This document shows positions 10,446-20,900 of a stretch of 64,000 bases of DNA, in pieces. The notes below the pieces were generated by a model. That model was not told the origin of the DNA. It saw nothing but the letters and a program-made list of their open reading frames with translations, and searched no databases. Numbering within the stretch: position 1 is the first letter of the stretch; each line of letters opens with the position of its first letter. The position numbers were made by a program, and so were the translations under genes. Origin of the DNA: Ziziphus jujuba (Eukaryota; Streptophyta; Magnoliopsida; Rosales; Rhamnaceae); assembly GCF_031755915.1 (NCBI RefSeq), contig NC_083389.1, forward strand, positions 2,906,001 through 2,970,000, given 5' to 3'.

Positions 10446-11336
10446 ATATTTGACAAATAATTTTACCTTCACTATTTTGTCTACAATTGCCTTCAGCATT
10501 GGTTTTGATTTCTGGTTTCTTGGTTTTAGTGAAATTCCCTACTAGAGTAAAGCCTTTTCCTTTTGAATTGAAATAGCCACCACCACGAGCTCTATGACTT
10601 CTTCCATGGCCACGTAGTCCAAAATAAGTTTGATTATTGTCATGTTCTTCATCTTCAATTTCCAACATGTGGCTATGACTTTGTAACGTAAAAATGAACT
10701 AATTGAACAACGTACAAGGTGGTTATGCTAGCATGGCAACTCTAAAATCCTTATAATTATGACAAACCCTCAGGCAAATGAAAACACCTTATCTATGTTT
10801 GAAACTGAAGCATTATTGATAGTAAGATTGTCACACACTTGTTTGAATTTTCTCAAGTATTCATCCATTGAGAGACCTCCTTTCTTAAGTGAAGCAAGTC
10901 TATCCTTAAGAATATGTTCTTGTTTTTTTGTTGATGGCAACATATGTTCTTCTATGGATTTCTATAGCAGAAATGCACTATCAATACCTACATTCAAACT
11001 TAGAATTTCATTAGACATAATACAAAGAAGCCAGGTTGTCAACAACCCATCATTATTAATCCATGCATTGTGGTTTGGATTTGTTACAAGGACTTCCTTT
11101 TCATTATGTAAAAATTCATATGGTGGTTCACCGTTAGTGACATGATGATATATTCCAAGACTTCTCGCTAATGGAATGATTTGTGAATGCCAAAGAAGAA
11201 AGTTTGAAGCATTCAATTTGAGTAAAATCAAATTGGTACACTGGTGAAAAGATTGAGCGTTTATGATGGGTTCTTGTGGAACGAAAGCTCTGGTGCTGGT
11301 ATTTGTTTGTGAAGAAAATTCATTTTAAGATTCCAT
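10446..11336 (-). pseudogene. Ty1/copia gag, broken
   Basis: Read on the minus strand from ATG at 11336, with a TAA at codon 4. It carries the copia gag (UBN2/Retrotran_gag_2-type) signature KLNASNFLLWHSQIIPLARS, then WINNDGLLTTWLL. It continues in another frame (about 10960-10762) with LKDRLASLKKGGLSMDEYL. It ends in a basic Gly/Arg segment (GLRGHGRSHRARGGGYF) before the zinc knuckle, where the CACTA element is inserted. It is the upstream gene of the protease-integrase fragment at 1-701, and the two are now about 9.6 kb apart. Several stops and frameshifts make it non-functional. Confidence 0.8.
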
Positions 11337-11359
11337 AATAGTGATATGTGCAAAATAAT

Positions 11360-11371
11360 GCTCTAATACCA
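11360..11371 (-). other. Primer binding site of the copia element
   Basis: The minus strand reads TGGTATTAGAGC directly after the CA end of the LTR, one base off the initiator-Met tRNA complement. Confidence 0.8.
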
Positions 11372-11622
11372 TGAAGAAGGTTACCAACCGTGTGTATTAT
11401 TTCTTGTATGTATGCTTTATGGAATGGAGAGAATTCATAAAGGTGCGGTTTTAATCAACGAAGGAAGATATGATCAAGAAGGAAGCCAATTAACATCTTC
11501 CTATATTAAACAAAATTCAAAAACATTAAAAGAGGTCAACTTATGTCTTAAAGGCATTTTCTGTCAATGGGAATCTTGCAAGTCTTGCCATATGAGAAAT
11601 CTCTTAACTTAGAAAGTTAACA
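11372..11622 (-). repeat. 5' LTR of the copia element
   Basis: 251 bp. On the minus strand it starts TGTTAACTTTC and ends CTTCTTCA, followed by the primer site. A 250-bp LTR is usual for plant copia. The partner LTR must lie left of the window, so the duplication cannot be checked. The outer edge interrupts the jasmonate-induced-protein-like exon at 11623. Confidence 0.75.
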
Positions 11623-11859
11623 TTGCTTCTTTGATGATTGAGCAATTGTAGTAGTGAATGACGTTGATGCAATGAATGCAGTGGATATGTTTGTATTTGA
11701 CTTCTCTTCTTCTTTATTACAAATTTCAGGGAAATTGCCATGAGTAATTGTTACATGGGCCAAGTATCTATCATAGCTATTAAAGTTTCGATTGAAATGC
11801 AGATTTTGTTTTATCACATTCCATTCAACGCTAGCTGGTGCACGAACTTCAGTGTATAC
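11623..11859 (-). pseudogene. Second exon of jasmonate-induced-protein-like pseudogene 1, cut by copia
   Basis: The frame opens after a good acceptor (TTGAAATGTAG at 11860 and above) with VYTEVRAPASVEWNVI and continues HFNRNFNSYDRYLAHVTITH. VYTE(I/V)R after a WxVAWDN block is what I recall of the 23-kDa jasmonate-induced protein family. The tail beyond FPEI is low complexity and is cut off by the copia LTR. The function of the family is poorly known, so none is assigned. Confidence 0.5.
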
Positions 11860-12120
11860 CTACATTTCAATATCATAAGTACGTATAAATACAATTATAT
11901 ATGTCTCACAATTATTATTATTTTTTTTGGGTTAAAATGACTAATAATGAATTTGATAAAAGTAATAGCATATATTCATATAATCATTTGTCTAAAATCT
12001 AAAATGCTAAATGCATGCACATATGATTATATAGAGAGAGAGAGAGATAGAGAAGTAAACCAGTACAATATTAACTTCAATATAAAATATACTCGCTAGC
12101 TAGCTCAATTATATAGTTAC
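11860..12120 (-). other. Intron of pseudogene 1 (GT-AG, 261 bp)
   Basis: On the minus strand it starts GTAACT and ends ATGTAG. It is AT-rich with a GA run (12032-12048 on the plus strand). The homologous intron of copy 2 (below 15222) has lost the GT donor (ATAACT). Confidence 0.5.
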
Positions 12121-12401
12121 TTAATTTTTTGGGACATTGGTTGTATTGTCCCATGCCACAATCCATTGAATCGGTTTTCCATTTTCATTCACGCCATCAT
12201 AGACAAAGCTCCTGATGAATGTGCAAGTGTTTCATCAACCCTGAGATGAAGAAACAAATGCGGCTCTCCAATGCTAACATTTGGTGGGTATGGAACATTT
12301 CCAATGCCACCAAACCAATCATAGTGCTGCCCATTATACTTTATAAGCTGTTTAATATCATTTAAAATTTGGCCAGACGTGAACAGACTGCGAGTGGGCA
12401 T
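12121..12401 (-). pseudogene. First visible exon of jasmonate-induced-protein-like pseudogene 1
   Basis: One frame gives IKYNGQHYDWFGGIGNVPYP and LFLHL. The frame one base over gives FVYDGVNENGKPIQWIVAWD. Together they follow the order I recall for 23-kDa jasmonate-induced proteins: an HDW-like site, PYP, FLHV, VVYxG and WxVAWDN. Copy 2 has an extra G at the switch point (CAGGGAGC versus CAGGAGC), so copy 1 has lost one base. A further in-frame TAA sits just before the donor. Sequence upstream of 12401 is not recognisable, so the N-terminal exon is missing or unseen. Confidence 0.5.
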
Positions 12402-13182
12402 GCCTTGGATCTGCTAACTTAGTTACTATATTTTTAAGTACATACCACAAAAATATCTATATTGTTCATTTTTTGTCAAAACTACATATCTACATATATA
12501 TATATATATAATTTGTGCTAGTGTCGCGTATTGAGCATGAGTTAGGCACGTGACATATAGCTATAAATAAGTGGAAGCACAAGTAATTGAGCATTAATTA
12601 CTATATCAATATCTTCTATATATATATATATATACACTACTATATATGCTTAAAATAGAAAACTCTGGATCTAGCCCAGTAGCCAGATGGGGTAATTAAT
12701 TCATTCTAGCAAAATTTCCACACCTACCATACATCATAGTTTAAATTTACAATAAAAAAAATTTCCATTATTTTAAATAGGTTATTATATTTATTACATG
12801 TATTTTTTATATTGTTTTGTTAAATTTAAAATATATGGTTTTTATTTTTATTTTTTCTTTCGATCAAATGTTGTATTCTACAATTTTTTGTTGTAAATTT
12901 AAAAAAAAAAAAAAAATCTTGGCCTATAAGGCTTTTCACCTGGCTACATATATAGTAAGAATTGGTTCTCTAAATATTTGCAGACCAAATGATAATCCAA
13001 TTTACTAATATTTCATTTAAAAGACTATAGCATATAATAAAAGAGTTGACATATCATAAATTGTGATAGTAACATACATACATATATATTAATTATTACT
13101 GCATTAACTAGGCAGCCTCGCCTCAGTATAAGATAAAGTTGACATAAAAGGCCATGATAATATGCATATCGTGGTATTTTAT
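12402..13182. other. AT-rich flank of pseudogene 1
   Basis: No gene seen. It holds (TA)n microsatellites (12495-12510, 12620-12635). The block at about 12770-13030 reappears at 14786-15050 with clear similarity (ACATGTATTTTTTATAT, then GATCAAATGTTGTAT). It is part of the local duplication with pseudogene 2. Confidence 0.6.
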
Positions 13183-14785
13183 ATTCTTTTTAAACAAAGA
13201 TTACACATACTATAAATAAAGATATACTAAAAATAATATTTTTCTTACTAAAATATCAATTATATACATACATATGTTGTTTCAGCAAGTATAAATTATA
13301 CATCTTTATTATTCAACAAAAAAGAAAATGATCTATGCATCTTTCTTAACAAAGAACCAGCTATAAAAAATGTACAGAAGATATATTTCATTTTGGATAA
13401 TTTTTTTTTGTTTTCATATCTAAAATTAGATGCAATACTTTTTGTGGTGACGGTTTCATGGTAAAACAATGTAATTACTTTGTATGAGTTTTCGAGATGG
13501 TTGCATCGACAAACTAGCTAATAAAATATGATACTAAAATTAATTAAATTGAAAAATTATTTTTAAATTATGTTAAAATTAGTGTTAGAGGAGATGTGGC
13601 TTGCATGCATGTGAGGTGTTGTGAGTAGCATCCAAGAAAATATGTTATGGAGTTTCAGAAGAGCATTGGAGTGCATACATATGAGGTGTGGTGAGTAGTG
13701 TCCAAAAAAATATTTTATAATTTTCTCCCATCTCACACTGTGTTCCTTCTAACTATTTATAATATTTCTCTTTCATTCTCATATTTCAAATTTATGATTT
13801 TTAAATTATAAATATAAATGATTTATCGAATCAATTTTGTTTAACATTTTATACTATTTTAAATAAAAATTTATATAAATATATATATATATATATTATG
13901 AATAAAATTATATTAAAATAATATTTATTTTATTTAATGAAATATCAATTACATACATACCGTGGTTCAAGAACTAAAAATTATGCATCTTTATTATTCA
14001 ACAAAAAAAAAATAATAATAATCTATACATCTTTGTTAACAAAGAAAAAACGTACAAAAGATATATTTTATTTTTTGATTTTTTTTTTCATATCTAAAAT
14101 TAGATACATTACTTTTTCAATTGACGATTGCATGATTAACTAATTTAATTACTCTATATAATTTTTCGAGATAGTTGCATCGACAAATTAGCTAATAAAA
14201 TATTATACTAAGATTAATTAAATTGAAAAATTTTTGTTTGCTATAGAGGACTGCAAACTCTTTAGTACTTCTTTTATGTTTACCATGAGCAACTTAGTTT
14301 TCAATTGGTATGTGACGTCACAGTGCATGACATCAACAACATGGAAAAAAAATTAATACACATGGCATTAAATTATAAAGTGCCAGAGGAGCAGTGGAGT
14401 GCATGCATGTGAGGTGTCCAAGAAATTATGTTGAAATTTTCTTCGGTCTTACATTGTGTTTCTTTTAACAATTTAAAATAATATTTCTTCTTAGTTCACT
14501 ATTTTAAATTTAGAACTTCTAAGTTATAGATGTAAGTAGTTTATTAACTGATTCAATCTCATATAATATTTTATATTATTTTTAAATAAAAAAATATATA
14601 TTGTGAATAAAAATATACTAAAATAATATATCTCTTACTAAAATATCAATTATGTACATATGTACTGCGATTCAGCAACTATGAATTCTTTGTTATTCAA
14701 CAAAAATAAAATAAAATAAAAATAATCTATAAAAAAATAAAATGATAAGTTATTTATAAAATTGAAAAGAAATATTGGAAAATTA
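13183..14785 (+). repeat. R repeats: tandem ~0.7-kb units of unknown class
   Basis: Two near-full units (about 13183-13880 and 13881-14565) and a partial third share an ordered set of blocks. These are an ATATCAATTA(T/C)ATACATAC region, CTTTATTATTCAACAAAAAA, TCATATCTAAAATTAGAT, TTTTCGAGAT(G/A)GTTGCATCGAC, and GCATGCATGTGAGGTGT followed by TCCAAGAAA. There are no open frames of note. Inverted copies occur at 40745-41083 and 50455-51940. I cannot assign a family. Confidence 0.65.
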
Positions 14786-15221
14786 TTTTAAATAATTTAT
14801 TATATTTATTACATGTATTTTTTATATGGTTTTGTTAAATTTAAAATATAGGGCTTTTATTTTGATTTTTCATTATGATCAAATGTTGTATATTACAATT
14901 TTTTATTGTAAATGTTTTTTTTTTTTTTAAAAATCTTTGCCCACAAGGTTCCACCCCTGGTAACATACGTAAGAAAAATTGGTTTTCTAAATATTCGCAA
15001 ACCAAAGGATAACACAATTTAATAATATTTCATTTGAAAGACCATAAAACTAATAGCATATGTTCATATCATGTGACCATAAATCTAAATGCTAATTGCA
15101 TGCATGCATGATTATATATATATATATATATAGACAAATAGACAGAGAAGTAAATCAATACAATATTAACTTAAATATAATATATACTAGCTAGCTAGCT
15201 TAATTATATAGTTATTCGATT

Positions 15222-15459
15222 TTTTGGGACATTGACTGTATTATCGCATGCCACAATCCATTGAATCGGTCTTCTATTATCATTCACGCCATCATAGACG
15301 AAGCTCCCTGATGAATGAGCAAATGATTAATCAATGCTGAGATGAAGAAATGAATGCTGCTTTGCAGTGCTAACATTTGGTGGGTATGGAACATCTTCAG
15401 TGCCATCGGAGCAATCATGGTATTGCCCATTATACATTATAAGTTTTCTAGTGCCATTG
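15222..15459 (-). pseudogene. Jasmonate-induced-protein-like pseudogene 2, 3' portion of the exon
   Basis: This is homologous to 12121-12370: PYPPNVS, FLHL, FVYDGVN, then PIQWIVACDN. It has its own lesions: a TAA after LHLSID and Trp changed to Cys in the WDN block. The rest of the exon lies beyond the solo LTR at 16605 onward. The lesions differ from those of copy 1, so both decayed independently after duplication. Confidence 0.5.
15455..15459. repeat. Target-site duplication of solo LTR, left copy (CATTG)
   Basis: CATTG abuts the TG of the LTR and recurs at 16600-16604 directly after its CA. It also lies within continuous pseudogene homology on both sides. Confidence 0.9.
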
Positions 15460-16599
15460 TGATGCGAATCCGCCCGAACCCATACAACCGACAACCCGCT
15501 CGGGTGCCGATCCATTACAAATGAAGGTGGGACCGATCACTAGGGCCCAAGCTAAGAAGTTCAAGGACAATCTTACTGTCTTCATACAAGGAATAAGTCA
15601 TAGTCAAGAGGGGTTGGCCACATCTAAAGAACAAAGGCCTGTTTTACTCATACAAGCAATAGAAGCCAAAACAGGGTCGGGTGACGTTTTTGGTGATAAT
15701 AAGGAGGCCGGGTTGTATGAATTGGAACCCCATCTTTATGGGTTCAATTCATATGGAGGATGAGTCATAGAAACCAGCCAAAGCAGCTTCAAAGCCGACC
15801 AACAAGGTGGTTTGCGCACAAGGAGAAGGAAAGGCCGGATTTGCTGTATTCCTTGCTGGCTTTACTGTATTTTACTGTATTAGCCTTTTCTCATACTTCC
15901 AAGCAAGGGCAACGTGAGGAACTTCACAATAAGCTTATTTGACATCCTACAAAGCATATTGAAGCTGATTTGGAGCTCACTTTGGTCAAAGATTGGTCAA
16001 AGTCAATTTAGTCAAAAAGCTAGTATTTTAGTTTCCTAATTTTATTCTACTTTTTGTTTTAGGAAACTACCATTATTTTTAGTTTCTATTTATTTATTTT
16101 CTGGACAAATAAGATTAGGAAAGTTATTATTTTATTATTTTCATTGTAAATTAATTAATTCCTAATTCAAAATAAAGGAATTAATTAATCCAAATTAGAT
16201 TACGAAAAGGAAAGTTTCGGCCAAGGTAGACTTCTTCATTGTGTGGCCGGTTTTTCCTAGGGTTTTTAGGGTTTATTTTGTTTCTTTCAAAGCCTATTTA
16301 AAGGCTTATTTTTCATTAATAAAAAAACTTTAAAAACTTTGATTTGATTAAGAAAATATTTGTGAGATTAATTATCTCTTTGTTCTTTGAGAACACCTAA
16401 AACACCATTAGAGAATTGGTTGTTTTAGCTTGACTTATCAATAGGTTTTCCATCCCCTATTGTGGCGTCTACATTATACCAAGATTTCTAACCACAGGTT
16501 GGTTAGGGGTTGAGGTTCAATCCATTAGAACTTGAACTTAATTAAGATCCGGGCTAATATAATATGGGTTTAGGAGCAGGTCGTCCTAGGTTCGTATCA
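15460..16599 (+). mobile_element. Solo LTR of the gypsy A family
   Basis: 1140 bp on the plus strand, from TGATGCGAATCC to TTCGTATCA, with a perfect 5-bp duplication and no internal sequence. It is the product of recombination between the two LTRs of a former full element. It still has the TATA-like box (16295-16302) and an open frame at 15521-15763 (80 residues from [14 protein letters not shown]), which is the LTR-encoded end of pol. It is close in sequence to the LTRs of element A. Confidence 0.95.
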
Positions 16600-16604
16600 C
16601 ATTG

Positions 16605-16765
16605 AAAATTTGGCCAGATGTGAACAGACCACGAGTGGCCATGTCTTGGATGTGCTAGCTTAGTTACCATATTTTTAAGTACGTACCAAGAAAATAGCTT
16701 AATGTGTATGCTCACAAATAAAAATTTCCGTGAAAATTTCCACACTTACCATACATCATAGTTTA
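16605..16765 (-). pseudogene. Pseudogene 2, 5' portion and upstream flank
   Basis: Homology to copy 1 resumes immediately after the solo LTR (AAAATTTGGCCAGA, then CATGTCTTGGAT). It runs through the upstream flank to CCATACATCATAGTTTAAA. It then gives way to a different repeat. Confidence 0.5.
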
Positions 16766-17935
16766 AAATATTGAAATTTTTCTTGAAATTTCTGTGAAAT
16801 TTCCATTTTTTAAGAACATTGAAAGAAAATTTAGCTTCCAAGTAAAAACAGATATAATTTTCACAATATCCACCGAAATTTATGATATTTCTTCATAATT
16901 TTTATAGGAACTTTTATTATAATATTCATATCAAACCTTTCATAATTTGGCAAAAATCCATAATTTCCAAGGATATTTTCAAAATTTCCTTGAAATTTTG
17001 AAAATATCTATGATTTTTCATTAATTTTTTTTTCAAAAATTTTTATAAATATTATTGATAGTTAGTCAAACTTTTTGCAACATTAATATTATTGATAGTT
17101 CTTTTTTAACTTTTAATTGTCTTCTAATAATTAGGCAAATAAAAATAAAAAAAAAATTCAAATTTGACAAACAATATCCAAAAATTACATTAGACAATTC
17201 TACCTATCATATGCTTAAGGAAAATTAGTATAACAAGTTACAAGTTTTCCTATTTATTATTATTATTTTTACAATAATAAATTTAATATTTGTATAAATA
17301 TTACATAGTAGATAAATATTACAAAGTAGATAAAATTATAACATAGACAAAAATTCAAAGATATGCAGGAAATATGTTTTCTGTAAATCAAGATTCAAAA
17401 TTTTGATATTGATGGTATTTGATACATACAAACTTAGCTCTCAAATATTCATATCAATGTTATATTAGTAACTACATGCAAAATTATTAAGAAGGTACAT
17501 CTTTTAATTATTATTCCATACGTTTTACATTTTAAAATGAGAATAAAAAGATAGAAATAATTCTCAACCACTCAGGAGTTATTATAGTATTGAATTGACA
17601 TATATAAAATATAATGTAATTGTAGTAATTGTAAATAATTTTTTAAATATGCACTTTTGTATTTTTTTTATTAATAATAGTATATTTTTAACTATTAACT
17701 CTTATTATTAATTAATTGATTAAAAGTAATATAATATCCATTCAATATTTTTATAATTTTAATAGTCAATTTGATAATTAATTAATTAAATAAGCGAAAT
17801 TTAAATTTCCGTCAATTTTCATAATTTTTTTATGAATTTTTCTTGATATTTAATAATTTTTATAGATATTTCTATATTTTGAGCCCCCGATATTTTTATC
17901 ATTACTAAAATTTTTAACATTGCCATAAAATGGTA
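16766..17935. repeat. AT-rich repeat with GAAATTTCC-type words
   Basis: The ends (about 16765-17040 and 17800-17935) are rich in palindromic GGAAATTTC and AAATTTCC words and in short TTTTTATAGATATTTC phrases, and the second end closes with GAGCCCCCGATATTTTTATC. A related ATCGATGGAAAT cluster occurs at 51515-51620. The middle is plain AT-rich sequence. It is possibly a degraded DNA transposon. No coding region is seen. Confidence 0.4.
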
Positions 17936-17989
17936 CACACATGATCTAGATGTAGATAAATATATTTTGCATTTTAATGCCTTAAATTA

Positions 17990-20900
17990 TTTACATACAT
18001 AAGCTAGCAAAATAATTAATTGATTCATTTAATTTATTTGTGTTTTAATTTTAAATTAATGATTTTTTAAATTAAAATAAAGTTTGAGAAGTTTGATTAC
18101 TTTAAAATTGAAAAGCATTAAGTGACGCTTTTAACATCAAATACATCATTTATTGTCTTAATTTTTTAAATTTTATTTAATTTTATGTTTTATTTATATG
18201 CATATAAATATTAAATAAATTAATTAGCAATAAGAAGTACAATAATTAATCTATGCATTTAATTTATTTGTTTTTAAATTTTAAATTAATGATTTTTTAA
18301 ATTATTATAAAGGTTTATAAATTTAACTGTTTCAAAAGCATAGCCCATCCTATTAAGTTTTAGTATTTTAATTAATTTCATGTTTTAGTATTATGTATAT
18401 AAAGATTAAGCATATTAAATAGCAATCTGAAGCAAAGAAATTAATCAATCCATTTAATTTATTTTTGATATAATTTTAAATTAATTATTTTTTAAAATAA
18501 TAAAATTTTGACAAAATTAATTATTTTATAATTTAAAAAGATTAGGCGATACTTTTAACATTAAAAGCGTTTCCTACTGTCTTAATTTTTGAAATTTTAA
18601 TTAATTATAACCTATTCATATGTATATAAATGTTAAATACATTATATAGCAATATGAAGTAAAACAATTAATCTATTCGTGTAATTTATTTGTTTTCTAA
18701 TTTTAAATAAATATTGTTTTAATTAATAAGAGCTTGACAAAATTAAATATTTTATAATTTATAAGTATTATACAATGCTTTTAAAATCAAAAGCATTGCC
18801 TATTGTTTTAAATATTGAAATTTTATATAATTTTATATTTTATTCATATGTATAGGTATATTAAATATATTAATTACCAATATGAAGAAAAATAATTAAT
18901 TTATGCATCGAATTTATTTGTGTTTCAATTTTAAATCAATAATTTATTAAATTAATAAAAAAATTTGATAAATTTAATTATTTTAAAATTGAAATCTATC
19001 AGTGACGCTTTAAGCATCAATTGTGTCGCTTGTTGTATTAATTTAATTTTTTATTATTACGTATATAAATATTTAATATATTAAATAGTAATATGAAACA
19101 AAATAATTATATATTCATTTAATTTTTTTGTGTTTCATTTGTAAATTAATTATTTTTTAGACTAAGAAAATTTGGACAAAATTAATTATTTTAAAATTTA
19201 AAAGTATTAGGCAACGCTTTGAGCATAAAAGCATCGCCTATTTTCTCAATTTTCTCAATTTTATTTAATTTTATGTTTTATTCATATGTATATTTATATA
19301 TATATTAGATATATTAATTAACTGTATGAAGAAAAATAATTAATCTATGCCTTTCAGTTAATTTGTGTTTCAATTTTAAATTAATAAAAAGTTCAATAAA
19401 TTTAATTATTTTAAATTTTAAAAGCATGAAACGATGCTTTTAACATCAAGAGCATAACTTGTTGTGTTAACTTTTAGTATATCAATTAATTCTATGCTTT
19501 AATATTGTGTATATAAATATTAAGTATATTAAATAGTAATGTGAAAAAAAATAATTGATCTATTCAATTAATTTATTTGTGTTTCAATTTTAAAATAATT
19601 ATTTTTGAAATTAATGAATTTTGATAAAATTAATTATTTTTAATTTAAAAGGATTAGGCAACACTTCTAACATCAAAAGCATTGCCTATTGATTTAATTC
19701 ATTTAAATTTTACTTAATTTTAAGTTTTATTCATATGCATATAAATATTAAATATATTAATTAGCAATATGAAAAACAATAATTAATTTCTCGTATAATT
19801 TATTTGTTTTTAAATTTTAAATAAAATATTTTTTTACATTAATAAGAGCTTGACAAAATTAGATATTTTATAATTAAAAATTATTAGACGATGCTTTTAA
19901 CATCAAAAGCAATTCCTATTGTCTTAATTCTTGAAATTTTATTTAATTTTAAATTTTATTCATATGCATATAAATATTAAATATATTAATTAGCAATATA
20001 AATCAAAATACTTTATCTATGTATTTAATTTATTTTTGTTTCAATTTTAAATTAATAATTTTTTAAAATTAATAAAAAGTTTAATAAATTTAAGTATTAT
20101 AAAATTAAAAACAATCAGGCGTCGCTTTTAGCATCAAAATTGCCGTTTGTTGAGTTAATTTTTTTATTTTATGTATATAAATATTAAACATATTAACTAG
20201 TAATATGAAGCAAAATAATTAATTTATTTTTTATGTTTTATTTTTAAATTAATTATTTTTTAAACTAATAAAATTTTGGACAAACTAATTATTTTATAAT
20301 ATAAGAGCACTAGGCGACACTTTAACATCAAAAGTATCCCCTATTCTCTTAATTTTTGAAATTTTATTTAATTTTATGTTTTATTCATATGTATATATAT
20401 ATATATATATATATATTAAATATATTAATTAGCAATATGAAACAAAATAATTAATCTATGCTTTCAATTAATTAATAATTTTTAAACTAATAAAAAGTTT
20501 AATAAATTTAATTATTTTAGAATTGAAAGGGATCAACCACGCTTTTAGCATCAAAATCGTAACCTGTTATCTTAACTTTTGGTATTTTAATTAATTTTTT
20601 GTTTTAATAGTATGTATATAAATATTAAGTATATTAAATAGCAATATGAAGCAAAGTAATTAATCTATTCACTTAATTTAGTTGTATTTTGATTTTAAAT
20701 GAATTATTTTTTAAATTAATAAAAAATTTCACAAAATTAATTATTTTATAATTTAAAAGGATCAGTCGACGTTTTTAACATTAAAAACATCACTATTATC
20801 TTAATTTTTGAAATTCTATTTAATTTTTTGTATTATTCATATGTATATAAATATTAAGTATATTAAATAGCAATATGAAGCAAAGTAATTAATCTATTCA

